From Verrucomicrobiota bacterium (GTDB lineage: Bacteria > Verrucomicrobiota > Verrucomicrobiia > Verrucomicrobiales > Akkermansiaceae): a DNA stretch of 7,364 nt. The DNA is taken from assembly GCA_008932955.1 (NCBI GenBank), contig WBXE01000118.1, positions 1 through 7,364 on the forward strand. Direction: 5' to 3'. The notes beneath the pieces were generated by a model. It had not been told where the DNA came from. It did not search any database and saw only the letters and a program-made list of their open reading frames with translations. Made by a program: the position numbers and the translations under genes. Below are positions 1 through 5,649 of the stretch, piece after piece. Every line of letters begins with the position of its first letter. Within the stretch, counting starts at the first letter, position 1.

Positions 1-243
1 CGGAAAACTCACGATGCGACTTTGTTTATTGAATTCGACCTCCCCCACCTTGAAGCGGTTCTCATCGAGCCGCACAAACGCTGGCTGGCTGGCGGCCGGC
101 TCCACCGCACCAGTCGCAGGAGTCGCAGGAGTCGCAGGAGTCGCAGGAGTCGCGTCCGTGGTGTTGCTAGGTGGCGCAGCGGGAACGGCTCCGGCGCCGG
201 AGATGACGAGGCAAAGGGCAAAACAACGCAGCAAGGCGAACAT
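1..243 (-). CDS. YdjY-domain secreted protein, N-terminal part (gene continues past the left edge)
   Basis: An open frame runs without a stop from an ATG at 243 to the window edge, giving 81 codons. The protein starts with a hydrophobic signal peptide (residues 1 to about 19, ending SGAGA before VPAAP). A low-complexity (Thr-Pro-Ala)n linker follows at about residues 30-44. Then comes the beginning of a folded domain, FVRLDENRFKVGEVEFNKQS, followed by RIVSFP. That last segment matches my recollection of the start of YdjY-domain proteins of Verrucomicrobiota and Planctomycetota. Their function is unknown, and they are expected to be exported. A GGAG lies 9 bases upstream of the ATG and supports this start. 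The linker is encoded by 9-bp tandem repeats. The family call rests on about 25 residues and is an inference. That this is a real exported protein is well supported by the signal peptide and domain boundary. Confidence 0.72.
   Translation of the reverse strand, partial: MFALLRCFALCLVISGAGAVPAAPPSNTTDATPATPATPATPATGAVEPAASQPAFVRLDENRFKVGEVEFNKQSRIVSFP
112..153. repeat. 9-bp tandem repeat, 4.7 copies
   Basis: The unit AGTCGCAGG is repeated four times exactly and is followed by a partial AGTCGC. Nine bases is three codons, so copy-number change stays in frame. On the minus strand it encodes Ala-Thr-Pro repeats in the linker between the signal peptide and the folded domain of the YdjY-like protein. 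Confidence 0.95.
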
Positions 244-337
244 GGGCGGATGCTCCGCTGGCGTGCCGTGAATGTCAAAGCCTGTTTTCAGCGGCGTTCG
301 GGGGTAAGGAAGCGCGCATGAGTATCTGGCGCATGGT

Positions 338-480
338 AGCGGCGCGTCTATGACCGCCGCTGCCCTTGAACCGCCAATAAGCGCGCCGACACTCGCCAGC
401 AAGCTGGCTTGGCCTGGCGGCAGCAAGCTGCCGCACTCCGAGTGCCATCTCATTCACATCGGCGGTCACAGACCGCCGCT
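338..480. repeat. Mosaic of short palindromes (REP-like cluster)
   Basis: This stretch lies inside the roughly 390-bp gene-free region 244-636. It contains at least five perfect inverted repeats. They are AGCGGCG/CGCCGCT at 338-361 around a 10-base centre, GCCAGC-AA-GCTGGC at 395-408, GCGGCAGC-AA-GCTGCCGC at 417-434, GCACTC-C-GAGTGC at 433-445, and CGGCGGTC-ACA-GACCGCCG at 460-478. The first and last share the 10-base string GACCGCCGCT (352-361 and 471-480) and look like copies of one element. The second and third share the core CAGCAAGCTG. No coding sequence fits here. Such clusters resemble repetitive extragenic palindromes. That they are dispersed in the host genome is inferred, not shown. 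Confidence 0.75.
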
Positions 481-533
481 AGAGCACATCCCGGATGCCT
501 GGCGATGAAATCGGGACTGGTCCCATCACCACG

Positions 534-567
534 AAAAAGCCGCTTCAGCAGGTAGCGGAAGCGGCTT
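534..567 (-). terminator. Intrinsic terminator of the 343-residue secreted protein gene
   Basis: Perfect 10-bp arms, AAGCCGCTTC (537-546) and GAAGCGGCTT (558-567), enclose an 11-base loop. On the minus strand the stem runs into five or more T residues (534-538). It lies about 70 bases past the stop codon at 637, so it suits the end of the leftward unit. It also separates that unit from the YdjY-like gene. Confidence 0.85.
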
Positions 568-636
568 GAATCGATGCTTAGCTCGTGATGCCATTGGGCA
601 GCTCAGCCTAGAATACTAGGAGGCGGCCACTCAGGA

Positions 637-1668
637 TCAATTAGGTGCCAGCCACTCTTGAATCACGTAGAACCTTTTTGTATCAGCGGGTCTCGGGAAT
701 GACAGCACGTTGAGTGCCGGAGTGGCCGCGATATCTCCCGGCACCAGCTCCCAGCTGGCAGGCGCGGTGGCCAGGTCCGTACTGGTACGTAAATTGTAGG
801 TTTTTCCGGTCCGGCTGGGCCACGAAAAGTTGAGATTGCTGCCACTGGATGTGACAGCCAATTGCACGGGTTGCACTTCACCCACCCTGAGATTGTCAAA
901 GACCAGCCCATTGCTACCAGCCGCTATCAGATTCCACTCAGCAGCAAAGCTGTCCACGTTGGCCGAACCCAATCCGGTTGCCTTGCCGGCGAAAGTGGTA
1001 GTTGACGCGATGTTCCCATTGATGTCATGGCTGACCAGCTTCACGCTGAACGTCGGATCGGCCCCATTGGGGGTGACCGCAAGACTCAGTGTATGAACCG
1101 TGTTTTCGAAAATGTATATGGGATTCGATGATACGTCCATGGCATTGACCGGAGTGCTATTACCGACGGTATAGCTAACCTGATAGGCGTCATTTGATGC
1201 GTTGGTGGCCGGGGTCAGGGAAATGCGGATCAGATTGTTGCTGCTCGCATCCCGGAAGGAAAAACCAAACCCGTCGCGACCTGGATACTGCGCATTACTC
1301 GGCTGGATGAGGAAATCGACCCTGAAAGCCACATCTTGCAGTTGATTCGGAGTGGCGTGACTCAGGACAACAGTCGCCAGTGTGCCGTCTTGCGGATAAT
1401 CGTAATAGCCGCCCAACTCGGCCGCAAGCGATGTGCCATCATTGGGTAATTGGTTTGCGTATGACATGGTAGTCTCCACTCTGGGAACTACCGTCGCCGT
1501 CGAGCCATAAAAACCCGGATCGTTGATGGTCCAGCCGTCCACGCCGGCGATTTCAGAACCTACGGAACCGAAAGTGGAGGCTGGGAAGGTAGTATCGTAG
1601 GCCCAAGCGGAGGACGAGCCGAAGCTCGCTAGCAAACCAAACATAACCATCGAGGAGTGGAGCTTCAT
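637..1668 (-). CDS. Secreted protein with C-terminal Fn3-like domain
   Basis: The start chosen is the ATG at 1668, giving 343 residues. The open frame extends to a TTG at 1707, but starting at 1668 puts a normal signal peptide at the very N-terminus (hydrophobic core MVMFGLLASFG, cleavage after SSAWA, residue 23). The mature part begins YDTTFPASTFG and resembles a beta-rich lectin/laminin-G-like fold (about residues 25-260, with FRVDFLIQP and GRDGFGFSFRD). The last 70 or so residues (LNFSWPSRTGKTYNLRTSTD to KRFYVIQE) resemble the small C-terminal beta-sandwich often seen on exported verrucomicrobial proteins. I see no catalytic motif, no PEP-CTERM anchor and no transmembrane segment. A cell-surface or secreted binding role is an inference. 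There is no clear ribosome-binding site. It follows the 48-residue peptide gene in the same frame and ends at the hairpin at 534-567. Confidence 0.8.
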   Translation of the reverse strand: MKLHSSMVMFGLLASFGSSSAWAYDTTFPASTFGSVGSEIAGVDGWTINDPGFYGSTATVVPRVETTMSYANQLPNDGTSLAAELGGYYDYPQDGTLATVVLSHATPNQLQDVAFRVDFLIQPSNAQYPGRDGFGFSFRDASSNNLIRISLTPATNASNDAYQVSYTVGNSTPVNAMDVSSNPIYIFENTVHTLSLAVTPNGADPTFSVKLVSHDINGNIASTTTFAGKATGLGSANVDSFAAEWNLIAAGSNGLVFDNLRVGEVQPVQLAVTSSGSNLNFSWPSRTGKTYNLRTSTDLATAPASWELVPGDIAATPALNVLSFPRPADTKRFYVIQEWLAPN

Positions 1669-1710
1669 AGTATTCGTAGCGGATATGGATTTAGATGCGA
1701 TGACCAAGAC

Positions 1711-1857
1711 TCAGGGGTTACTGGTGGCAGGCTTCGGTGTGACAACGATCTTTGGCGGCGGCCCAGAGTTACGTGCGGCCTGGGCTGGCGTCACAAGCGC
1801 GAAAGCAAAGCCAAGCAGGCACATGCTGAAGAGTTTCTTGCGGAGAGATATTTTCAT
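1711..1857 (-). CDS. Small secreted peptide, 48 residues
   Basis: The ATG at 1857 opens a 48-codon frame. It has a textbook Sec signal peptide: a basic start MKISLRKK, a hydrophobic core MCLLGFAFALV and cleavage after TPAQA at residue 27. The mature peptide is only about 21 residues, ARNSGPPPKIVV followed by a Pro/Thr-rich tail. I do not recognise the family. Its TGA stop lies two codons before the TTG of the longer frame downstream and in the same frame. The 343-residue protein has its own signal peptide, so the pair looks like a two-gene unit rather than one gene broken by a stop. A candidate promoter lies just upstream and would place transcription start within a few bases of the ATG. There is no Shine-Dalgarno sequence. 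The signal peptide makes a real gene likely, but its short length limits certainty. Confidence 0.6.
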   Translation of the reverse strand: MKISLRKKLFSMCLLGFAFALVTPAQAARNSGPPPKIVVTPKPATSNP

Positions 1858-1866
1858 GACCACGCG

Positions 1867-1895
1867 AATACACAATAAACAGTCCCAGACGTCAA
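1867..1895 (-). promoter_or_regulatory. Candidate sigma-70-type promoter for the secreted-peptide unit
   Basis: On the minus strand TTGACG (1895-1890) is followed after 17 bases by TGTATT (1872-1867). This matches five of six and four of six positions of the consensus. The predicted start point falls near 1860, only about three bases before the ATG at 1857. The message would then be almost leaderless, which agrees with the lack of a Shine-Dalgarno sequence. AT-rich sequence with a run of A on the minus strand lies just upstream (about 1915-1930), possibly an UP-like element. Confidence 0.42.
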
Positions 1896-2011
1896 CCCCA
1901 ATGCACAATTTTCACGATTTTTTTCAAACTTTCTGTAAATCACTGGTAATGAGCGAATTAGACAAGCGGCTCGGAGGCCAATTCCGCTAGACAGCCGCCG
2001 AATCTTGGGGT

Positions 2012-2074
2012 CAGTCCCGCTTTTCCGGCTTGCGTGGACCGCTTTCGCGACATTCTGCTCGAACAGCGGGACTG
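2012..2074. repeat. Widely spaced 10-bp inverted repeat
   Basis: CAGTCCCGCT (2012-2021) and its exact reverse complement AGCGGGACTG (2065-2074) flank 43 bases. The stretch between the vapC remnant and the secreted-peptide promoter otherwise holds no gene I can support. A related string CGGGACTGGT also occurs at 512-521, inside a small palindrome GGGAC-TG-GTCCC. There is no T-run next to either arm, so this is not an intrinsic terminator. Its function is unknown. Confidence 0.5.
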
Positions 2075-2134
2075 GTTTCGAGGCCACTGGGGGCGTCTTT
2101 ACCAGCTCACATAGAAGTGGTTTGGATTGAAACT

Positions 2135-2265
2135 TTATCCACCGTTTGGCGCCCACCATTCGAAGCGCAAACCATCCGACTCAAATTTGAAGAAATCCCG
2201 ATCTGGTGATCCACCTGATCCTGCCGTTGCGCATAAATCAGCAGATTGACATCAAATAGAATCAT
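2135..2265 (-). pseudogene. VapC-type PIN toxin, internally deleted remnant
   Basis: The ATG at 2265 overlaps the antitoxin stop in an ATGA arrangement, as is usual for vapBC pairs. The first codons read MILFDVNLLIYAQRQDQVDH. This is the N-terminus of a PIN-domain ribonuclease, with the first catalytic Asp in DVN. The frame then becomes unrelated and stops at 2107. From 2203 a different frame reads DRDFFKFESDGLRFEWW and ends at a TAA (2137-2135). That resembles the C-terminal end of VapC proteins (DRDFxRFPGLRW-type), including the last conserved Asp. A normal VapC has about 130-140 residues, so roughly 95-100 middle codons, with the other acidic residues, are missing and the reading frame is shifted. 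The junction lies in the GATC-containing sequence around 2200-2212. The N-terminal match is clear. The C-terminal match is by eye. Confidence 0.65.
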
Positions 2266-2516
2266 GATTGATAAGGCGCGAAGTCCTCCGCAACCAGAAA
2301 CTCGCCTATTTCTTCTGGTGAGGTCTGGACGCTAAGACCGGATGCTGGACGGAACGTAGGCATCTGCAACGGCATCGAGCTTCCCGCATTCGGTGCCGAG
2401 CGGAACGCAGTCATCAGTGCCTCATTAACGATGGCACTGACATTGGATCTACGCTCCGCAGCCCGTTGTTTGGCTTCGATCATCAATTCGTCTTTCAAAA
2501 CCAGCCTCGTTCGCAT
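2262..2516 (-). CDS. VapB-like ribbon-helix-helix antitoxin, 84 residues
   Basis: The start is placed at the ATG at 2516, which begins the family pattern MRTRLVLKDELMIEAKQRAA. A longer frame from 2537 adds only MRFCFTR. Residues 1-45 fit a ribbon-helix-helix DNA-binding fold: a short strand TRLVL, helix one DELMIEAKQRAAERR, and helix two NVSAIVNEALMTAF. The C-terminal half (about 46-84, ending GEFLVAEDFAPYQS) would be the toxin-binding tail. Antitoxins of this kind bind and inhibit a PIN ribonuclease and repress their own operon. Here the partner toxin gene is deleted to a stub, so this is probably an orphan antitoxin acting, if at all, as a DNA-binding protein. The frame is intact. It sits where permease genes would be expected after ybhF, and its upstream region overlaps the remnant described at 2449-2571. 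Confidence 0.75.
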   Translation of the reverse strand: MRTRLVLKDELMIEAKQRAAERRSNVSAIVNEALMTAFRSAPNAGSSMPLQMPTFRPASGLSVQTSPEEIGEFLVAEDFAPYQS

Positions 2517-2571
2517 ACGTGTGAAGCAAAAGCGCAAGCATGCGGAATTCAGTGAGAAATTTCGCCTTCAT
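2449..2571 (-). pseudogene. 40-codon stub overlapping the ybhF stop; possible start of a lost ABC-2 permease gene
   Basis: The last bases of ybhF form an ATGA overlap (2571-2568) that opens a new frame, MKAKFLTEFRMLALLL, running to a TAG at 2449-2451. In ybhGFSR operons the next gene after ybhF is an ABC-2 permease whose N-terminus is a short amphipathic stretch before the first membrane helix. The first 12-16 residues are compatible with that. The rest of the frame is out of register with the antitoxin gene and looks like chance sequence. I infer that the true gene was cut off within its first codons by the deletion or insertion that brought in the toxin-antitoxin remnant. A chance ATGA cannot be excluded. 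Confidence 0.35.
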
Positions 2572-4412
2572 TCGGGATGCTCGTCGGTGCCTTGGATGAG
2601 GGCGATGAAGGCGTCTTCCATGGTCGGTTCGGCATCAGCGGTGATGCTGGTCGTGGCGACAGCGAGGTTTTTGAGTTGGTCTGGGGTGCCTTCGGCGATG
2701 AGTTTGCCGCGATAGACGAGGCCGATGCGGTCGCAGTATTCCGCTTCGTCCATAAAGTGGGTGGTCACCATGACGGTCACGCCGCGCTCGACGAGGCCGT
2801 TGATGTGGGACCAGAACTCGCGGCGGGTCACCGGATCGACGCCAGAGGTCGGCTCGTCGAGAAACAAGATATCCGGTTCGTGCATAACTGCGCAGGCCAG
2901 CGCGAGGCGTTGCTTGAAACCGAGCGACAGCGAGTCGGTCTTGGCATCGAGGAAGGGCTCGAGGTGGAAGATGGCGGCCATGGTGGCGGTTTTATTGCGC
3001 CGCTGGGTACCGGTCAGCCCGTAGATGCCGGAAAAAAACTCGAGGTTGCGGCGGACGCTCAGGTTGCCGTAGAGGGAGAATTTTTGGGCCATGTAGCCGA
3101 GTTTTTGGCGGGCGCGGCCGCCACTGTGGCGCAGGTCGAGGCCGACGACCGTGGCGCGGCCGGCGCTGGGCGTGAGCAAGCCGCACATCATCTTGAAGGT
3201 AGTGGACTTACCGGCGCCGTTCGGTCCCAGCAGGCCATAGATTTCGCCGCGGCGCACTTGGAACGTCACCGCGTCGGTGGCGGTGAAATCCCCGAATTTT
3301 TTTGTCAGTTGGTGGGCCTCGATGACGATTTTCCGGTCATTGGGGATGATTGGTACATGTTGCGCGAGGACCGAATCGCCGCTGGGGCCGCCGCCCATGC
3401 GGTCAATGAAGGCGTCCTCGAAGCGGGGTTCCACGGGAGCCCAGAGGATAGCGGGTGCGGCGCCCGGTCCGGCCGGCGGCGCTGTGGGAGACGAAAGGAA
3501 GAATGGCGGTGGGCAGGATGTCCGCGCCACCGTGGCGCGGGCATCCTGCCCGCCGCCGCCGCCGTTTGCCAAATCCTCAGCGAACTGGGCTATAGCGTTG
3601 GCGCGGAAAGTCAGCCGCAGGTGGTGGCCTTGGATGGTGCCATCGCTGATGGACGGATGAGACAGCGCCTGAGCGAGCAGGCGGCGCTTGCTACCGGCGG
3701 GGTTTTTGAGGTGCCAGCAGCGACCGGCCAGCGGCGCGGTCATTGCCTGTGGCGAGCCGGAAAATATCAATTGACCCTCGTTGAGCACCAGAGTGGTGCC
3801 GCACAACTCTGCTTCTTCGAGGTAGGCGGTGCTCCAGACGACCGCGATGCCGTCATCGACGAGGCGGTCGACCATGTGGCGGAGTTCCTTGCGGGAAATC
3901 GGGTCGACGCCCACGCCCGGTTCGTCGAGCAGAAGGAGGCGCGGTTTTCCCAGCAAGGCGCAGGCGAGGCCGAGCTTTTGTTTCATGCCGCCGGAGAGTT
4001 TGCCGGCAAAGCGCCCGGTGAAACGCTGCAAATCGGTGAAAGCCAACAGCCGCTCGAAGGTGTCCCTGCGCTCCTTGCCGGTGACGTTGCGCAGGTCGGC
4101 GTGCAAGGTGAGGTTTTCCAAAACCGACAAATCCTCGTATAAGCCGAATTTTTGCGGCATGTATCCCAGCTCGCGGTGAATTGCCGTGGCCTCATGCACT
4201 GGATCGCGCCCCAGGGTGCTGAGGCGGCCCGAGGTGGGAACTAACAACCCGGCGATGAGCCGCAACAAGGTGGTTTTGCCTGCACCGTCGGGACCGACCA
4301 GTCCGGTGATGCATCCGCGGCGGATCTCCCCGGTCAGCGCGGCGAGCGCCGGGGCCGCCATCCCAGCAAACGACTTGCTCAGGTCCTCGAAGCTGACGAC
4401 GACATCGGACAC
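2568..4412 (-). CDS. ybhF: Double ABC ATPase subunit of a YbhGFSR-type multidrug exporter
   Basis: This is a 614-residue protein of two fused ATP-binding domains, acting at the cytoplasmic face of an ABC-2 type exporter. Domain 1 has Walker A GPDGAGKT (40-47), Q87, signature LSGGMKQ (139-145) and Walker B LLLLDEP (159-165). Its H-loop reads STAYLEEAE with no His, as I recall is also true of E. coli relatives. Domain 2 has GPNGAGKST (396-404), Q443, a divergent signature LSLGFKQ (495-501), ILFLDEP (515-521) and the H-loop THFMDEAE (His552). Each domain ends with an EDAFI motif (about 332 and 599). As I recall E. coli YbhF has about 578 residues. The excess sits in the linker (about 284-325), which includes an inserted palindrome. 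The start is a GTG one base after the ybhG stop, so translation is probably coupled. Both ATPase domains look intact, but no permease gene follows. Confidence 0.92.
   Translation of the reverse strand: MSDVVVSFEDLSKSFAGMAAPALAALTGEIRRGCITGLVGPDGAGKTTLLRLIAGLLVPTSGRLSTLGRDPVHEATAIHRELGYMPQKFGLYEDLSVLENLTLHADLRNVTGKERRDTFERLLAFTDLQRFTGRFAGKLSGGMKQKLGLACALLGKPRLLLLDEPGVGVDPISRKELRHMVDRLVDDGIAVVWSTAYLEEAELCGTTLVLNEGQLIFSGSPQAMTAPLAGRCWHLKNPAGSKRRLLAQALSHPSISDGTIQGHHLRLTFRANAIAQFAEDLANGGGGGQDARATVARTSCPPPFFLSSPTAPPAGPGAAPAILWAPVEPRFEDAFIDRMGGGPSGDSVLAQHVPIIPNDRKIVIEAHQLTKKFGDFTATDAVTFQVRRGEIYGLLGPNGAGKSTTFKMMCGLLTPSAGRATVVGLDLRHSGGRARQKLGYMAQKFSLYGNLSVRRNLEFFSGIYGLTGTQRRNKTATMAAIFHLEPFLDAKTDSLSLGFKQRLALACAVMHEPDILFLDEPTSGVDPVTRREFWSHINGLVERGVTVMVTTHFMDEAEYCDRIGLVYRGKLIAEGTPDQLKNLAVATTSITADAEPTMEDAFIALIQGTDEHPE
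3505..3557. repeat. 53-bp near-perfect palindrome inserted in frame in ybhF
   Basis: Two 26-base arms (3505-3530 and 3532-3557) are reverse complements at 24 of 26 positions around a single central C (3531). The two differences are T/G, so a plus-strand RNA would pair throughout with G-U wobbles. A minus-strand RNA would have two A-C mismatches. In the ybhF frame it encodes residues 286-303, GGGQDARATVARTSCPPP, in the linker between the ATPase domains. The neighbouring (CGG)n and Pro/Ala-rich codons continue the low-complexity linker. I recall similar peptide strings recurring in unrelated predicted proteins of Verrucomicrobiota, which would make this a dispersed element. That recollection is not verified here. 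Confidence 0.85.
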
Positions 4413-4413
4413 C

Positions 4414-5397
4414 TCAGCGCGGGGTTGGGTCTAGCGAAACGGTGACCGGCATGCCTTGGCGCAGCGAGCCGTCGGAATCGCTCACGACGATGCGCAGGCG
4501 ATAGACGAGGGTGCTGCGCAGCTCGGGGGTTTCCACCGATTTGGGAGTGAACTCGGCTCGCGGCGAAACAAATCCGACCTTGCCTTGGAACGGCCGCTTC
4601 GGCTGGCCATCGGTGGTGAGCAGCACGCGGGTACCCGGCGGCACCCGGCCGAGCTCGGCTTCATGCACATAGGCGCGCACCCACACCGGTTGCTCCAGCG
4701 ATAGCGAAATAGCGGTGGCCCCGGCCTGCATGACCGCACCCGGCTCCAGCGCGCGGGTCAGCACAAGCCCCGCCGAGGGTGCCTTGAGCCGCGTGTCTTC
4801 CAGATGCAGGGCGGCGCTGGCACGTGCCGCTTGCGCTTGGGCGACGGCAGCGTCGGCCGCCGCGATTTCCTCGGTCCGGAAGCCGGCCTCCAGCAATTTT
4901 ACTTTTGCCTCATTGACTTTCACGCGTTGTTTGGCTTCGTCGAGGGCGGCTTCAGCGGTCTCCAAATCCTGTTGTGAGGTGCCGCCACGCCCGACCAGAC
5001 CGAGGTGGCGTTGGTGGGCGCGTTCGGCATTTCTGGCCACCACCCGGCTTTCCTCCAAGGCAGCCCGCCCCTGCTCGATATCCTCGCTGCGGTTGCCAGT
5101 TTTTTTCAATTGCTGCTCGGCCGCCGCGGCCGCGAGCTGGGCTTCGGCACGAGCCAGTTCTTGCTCGTAGGGCTGGGCGTCGAGCCGGGCTAGCAATTCG
5201 CCGGCCACCACCGAATCGCCCTCGTCCTTGAGCACTTCCATCAGCCGTCCGGGCACCCGGAACCCGAGATCGACGCCGCGGATATCCACGTTGCCGTAGA
5301 GCGTCAAGGGAGCGGCGGCGCTGGCAAATTGACCGCGGAAGTACCAAGCGGCAGCAGCGGCCGCCAGCAGCAACACAAGGATGGGCAATTTCTTCAT
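4414..5397 (-). CDS. ybhG: HlyD/YbhG-type periplasmic adaptor (membrane fusion) subunit
   Basis: The start at the ATG at 5397 (327 residues) begins MKKLPILVLLLAAAAAAWYF, an N-terminal membrane anchor or signal. The frame remains open far upstream, but that part opposes the DUF1802 gene and has no such features. The order is: anchor (1-25), first half of a lipoyl-like domain (31-75, LTLYGNVDIRGVDLGFRVPG), a long alpha-helical hairpin rich in Ala, Glu and Gln (about 75-195), the second lipoyl half (200-225, LKAPSAGLVLTRALEPG) and a beta-barrel (236-320, PVWVRAYVHEAEL, AEFTPKSVETPELR, LVYRLRIVV, RQGMPVTV). These strings match E. coli YbhG closely, and the length is close to its 332 or so residues. 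It would link the inner-membrane transporter to an outer-membrane channel. It is followed after one base by ybhF. No ribosome-binding site is evident. Confidence 0.92.
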   Translation of the reverse strand: MKKLPILVLLLAAAAAAWYFRGQFASAAAPLTLYGNVDIRGVDLGFRVPGRLMEVLKDEGDSVVAGELLARLDAQPYEQELARAEAQLAAAAAEQQLKKTGNRSEDIEQGRAALEESRVVARNAERAHQRHLGLVGRGGTSQQDLETAEAALDEAKQRVKVNEAKVKLLEAGFRTEEIAAADAAVAQAQAARASAALHLEDTRLKAPSAGLVLTRALEPGAVMQAGATAISLSLEQPVWVRAYVHEAELGRVPPGTRVLLTTDGQPKRPFQGKVGFVSPRAEFTPKSVETPELRSTLVYRLRIVVSDSDGSLRQGMPVTVSLDPTPR

Positions 5398-5649
5398 GGG
5401 ATCGTCAGCGTCCGCCAGCTGTGGAGTTGCATCTGTCCGTCGGCCAGCCGCGGAATCCGGCATGGCGAGACCATCCTCAGCGGTGGCACGCGGCAGGGGT
5501 AGCCCAGTGCCCGCCAAAACGCAAACCGATTCACAGGGCGATTGGCTAAGCTGGCAATGCTTCGTCCAGCCGCTACCATCGCCTTGGATTGACCAGCAGT
5601 CGGGATTGCGCTTGCGTTTTGGCGTCTTGAGTCTAACTCTTAAATCATC

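Noticed and set aside
338..480. CRISPR array as an explanation for the repeated motifs
   Set aside because: The units are palindromes of different families without constant repeat length or regular unique spacers, and no cas gene is present.
1854..2159. Minus-strand frame of 101 codons across the inverted repeat region
   Set aside because: It has no domain, overlaps the vapC remnant and the promoter region, and ends inside the signal-peptide gene start.
2577..4142. Long plus-strand open frame of 521 codons opposite ybhF
   Set aside because: It is the antisense shadow of a GC-rich gene. ybhF on the other strand has complete ATPase motifs, and the plus-strand translation is compositionally odd with no domain.
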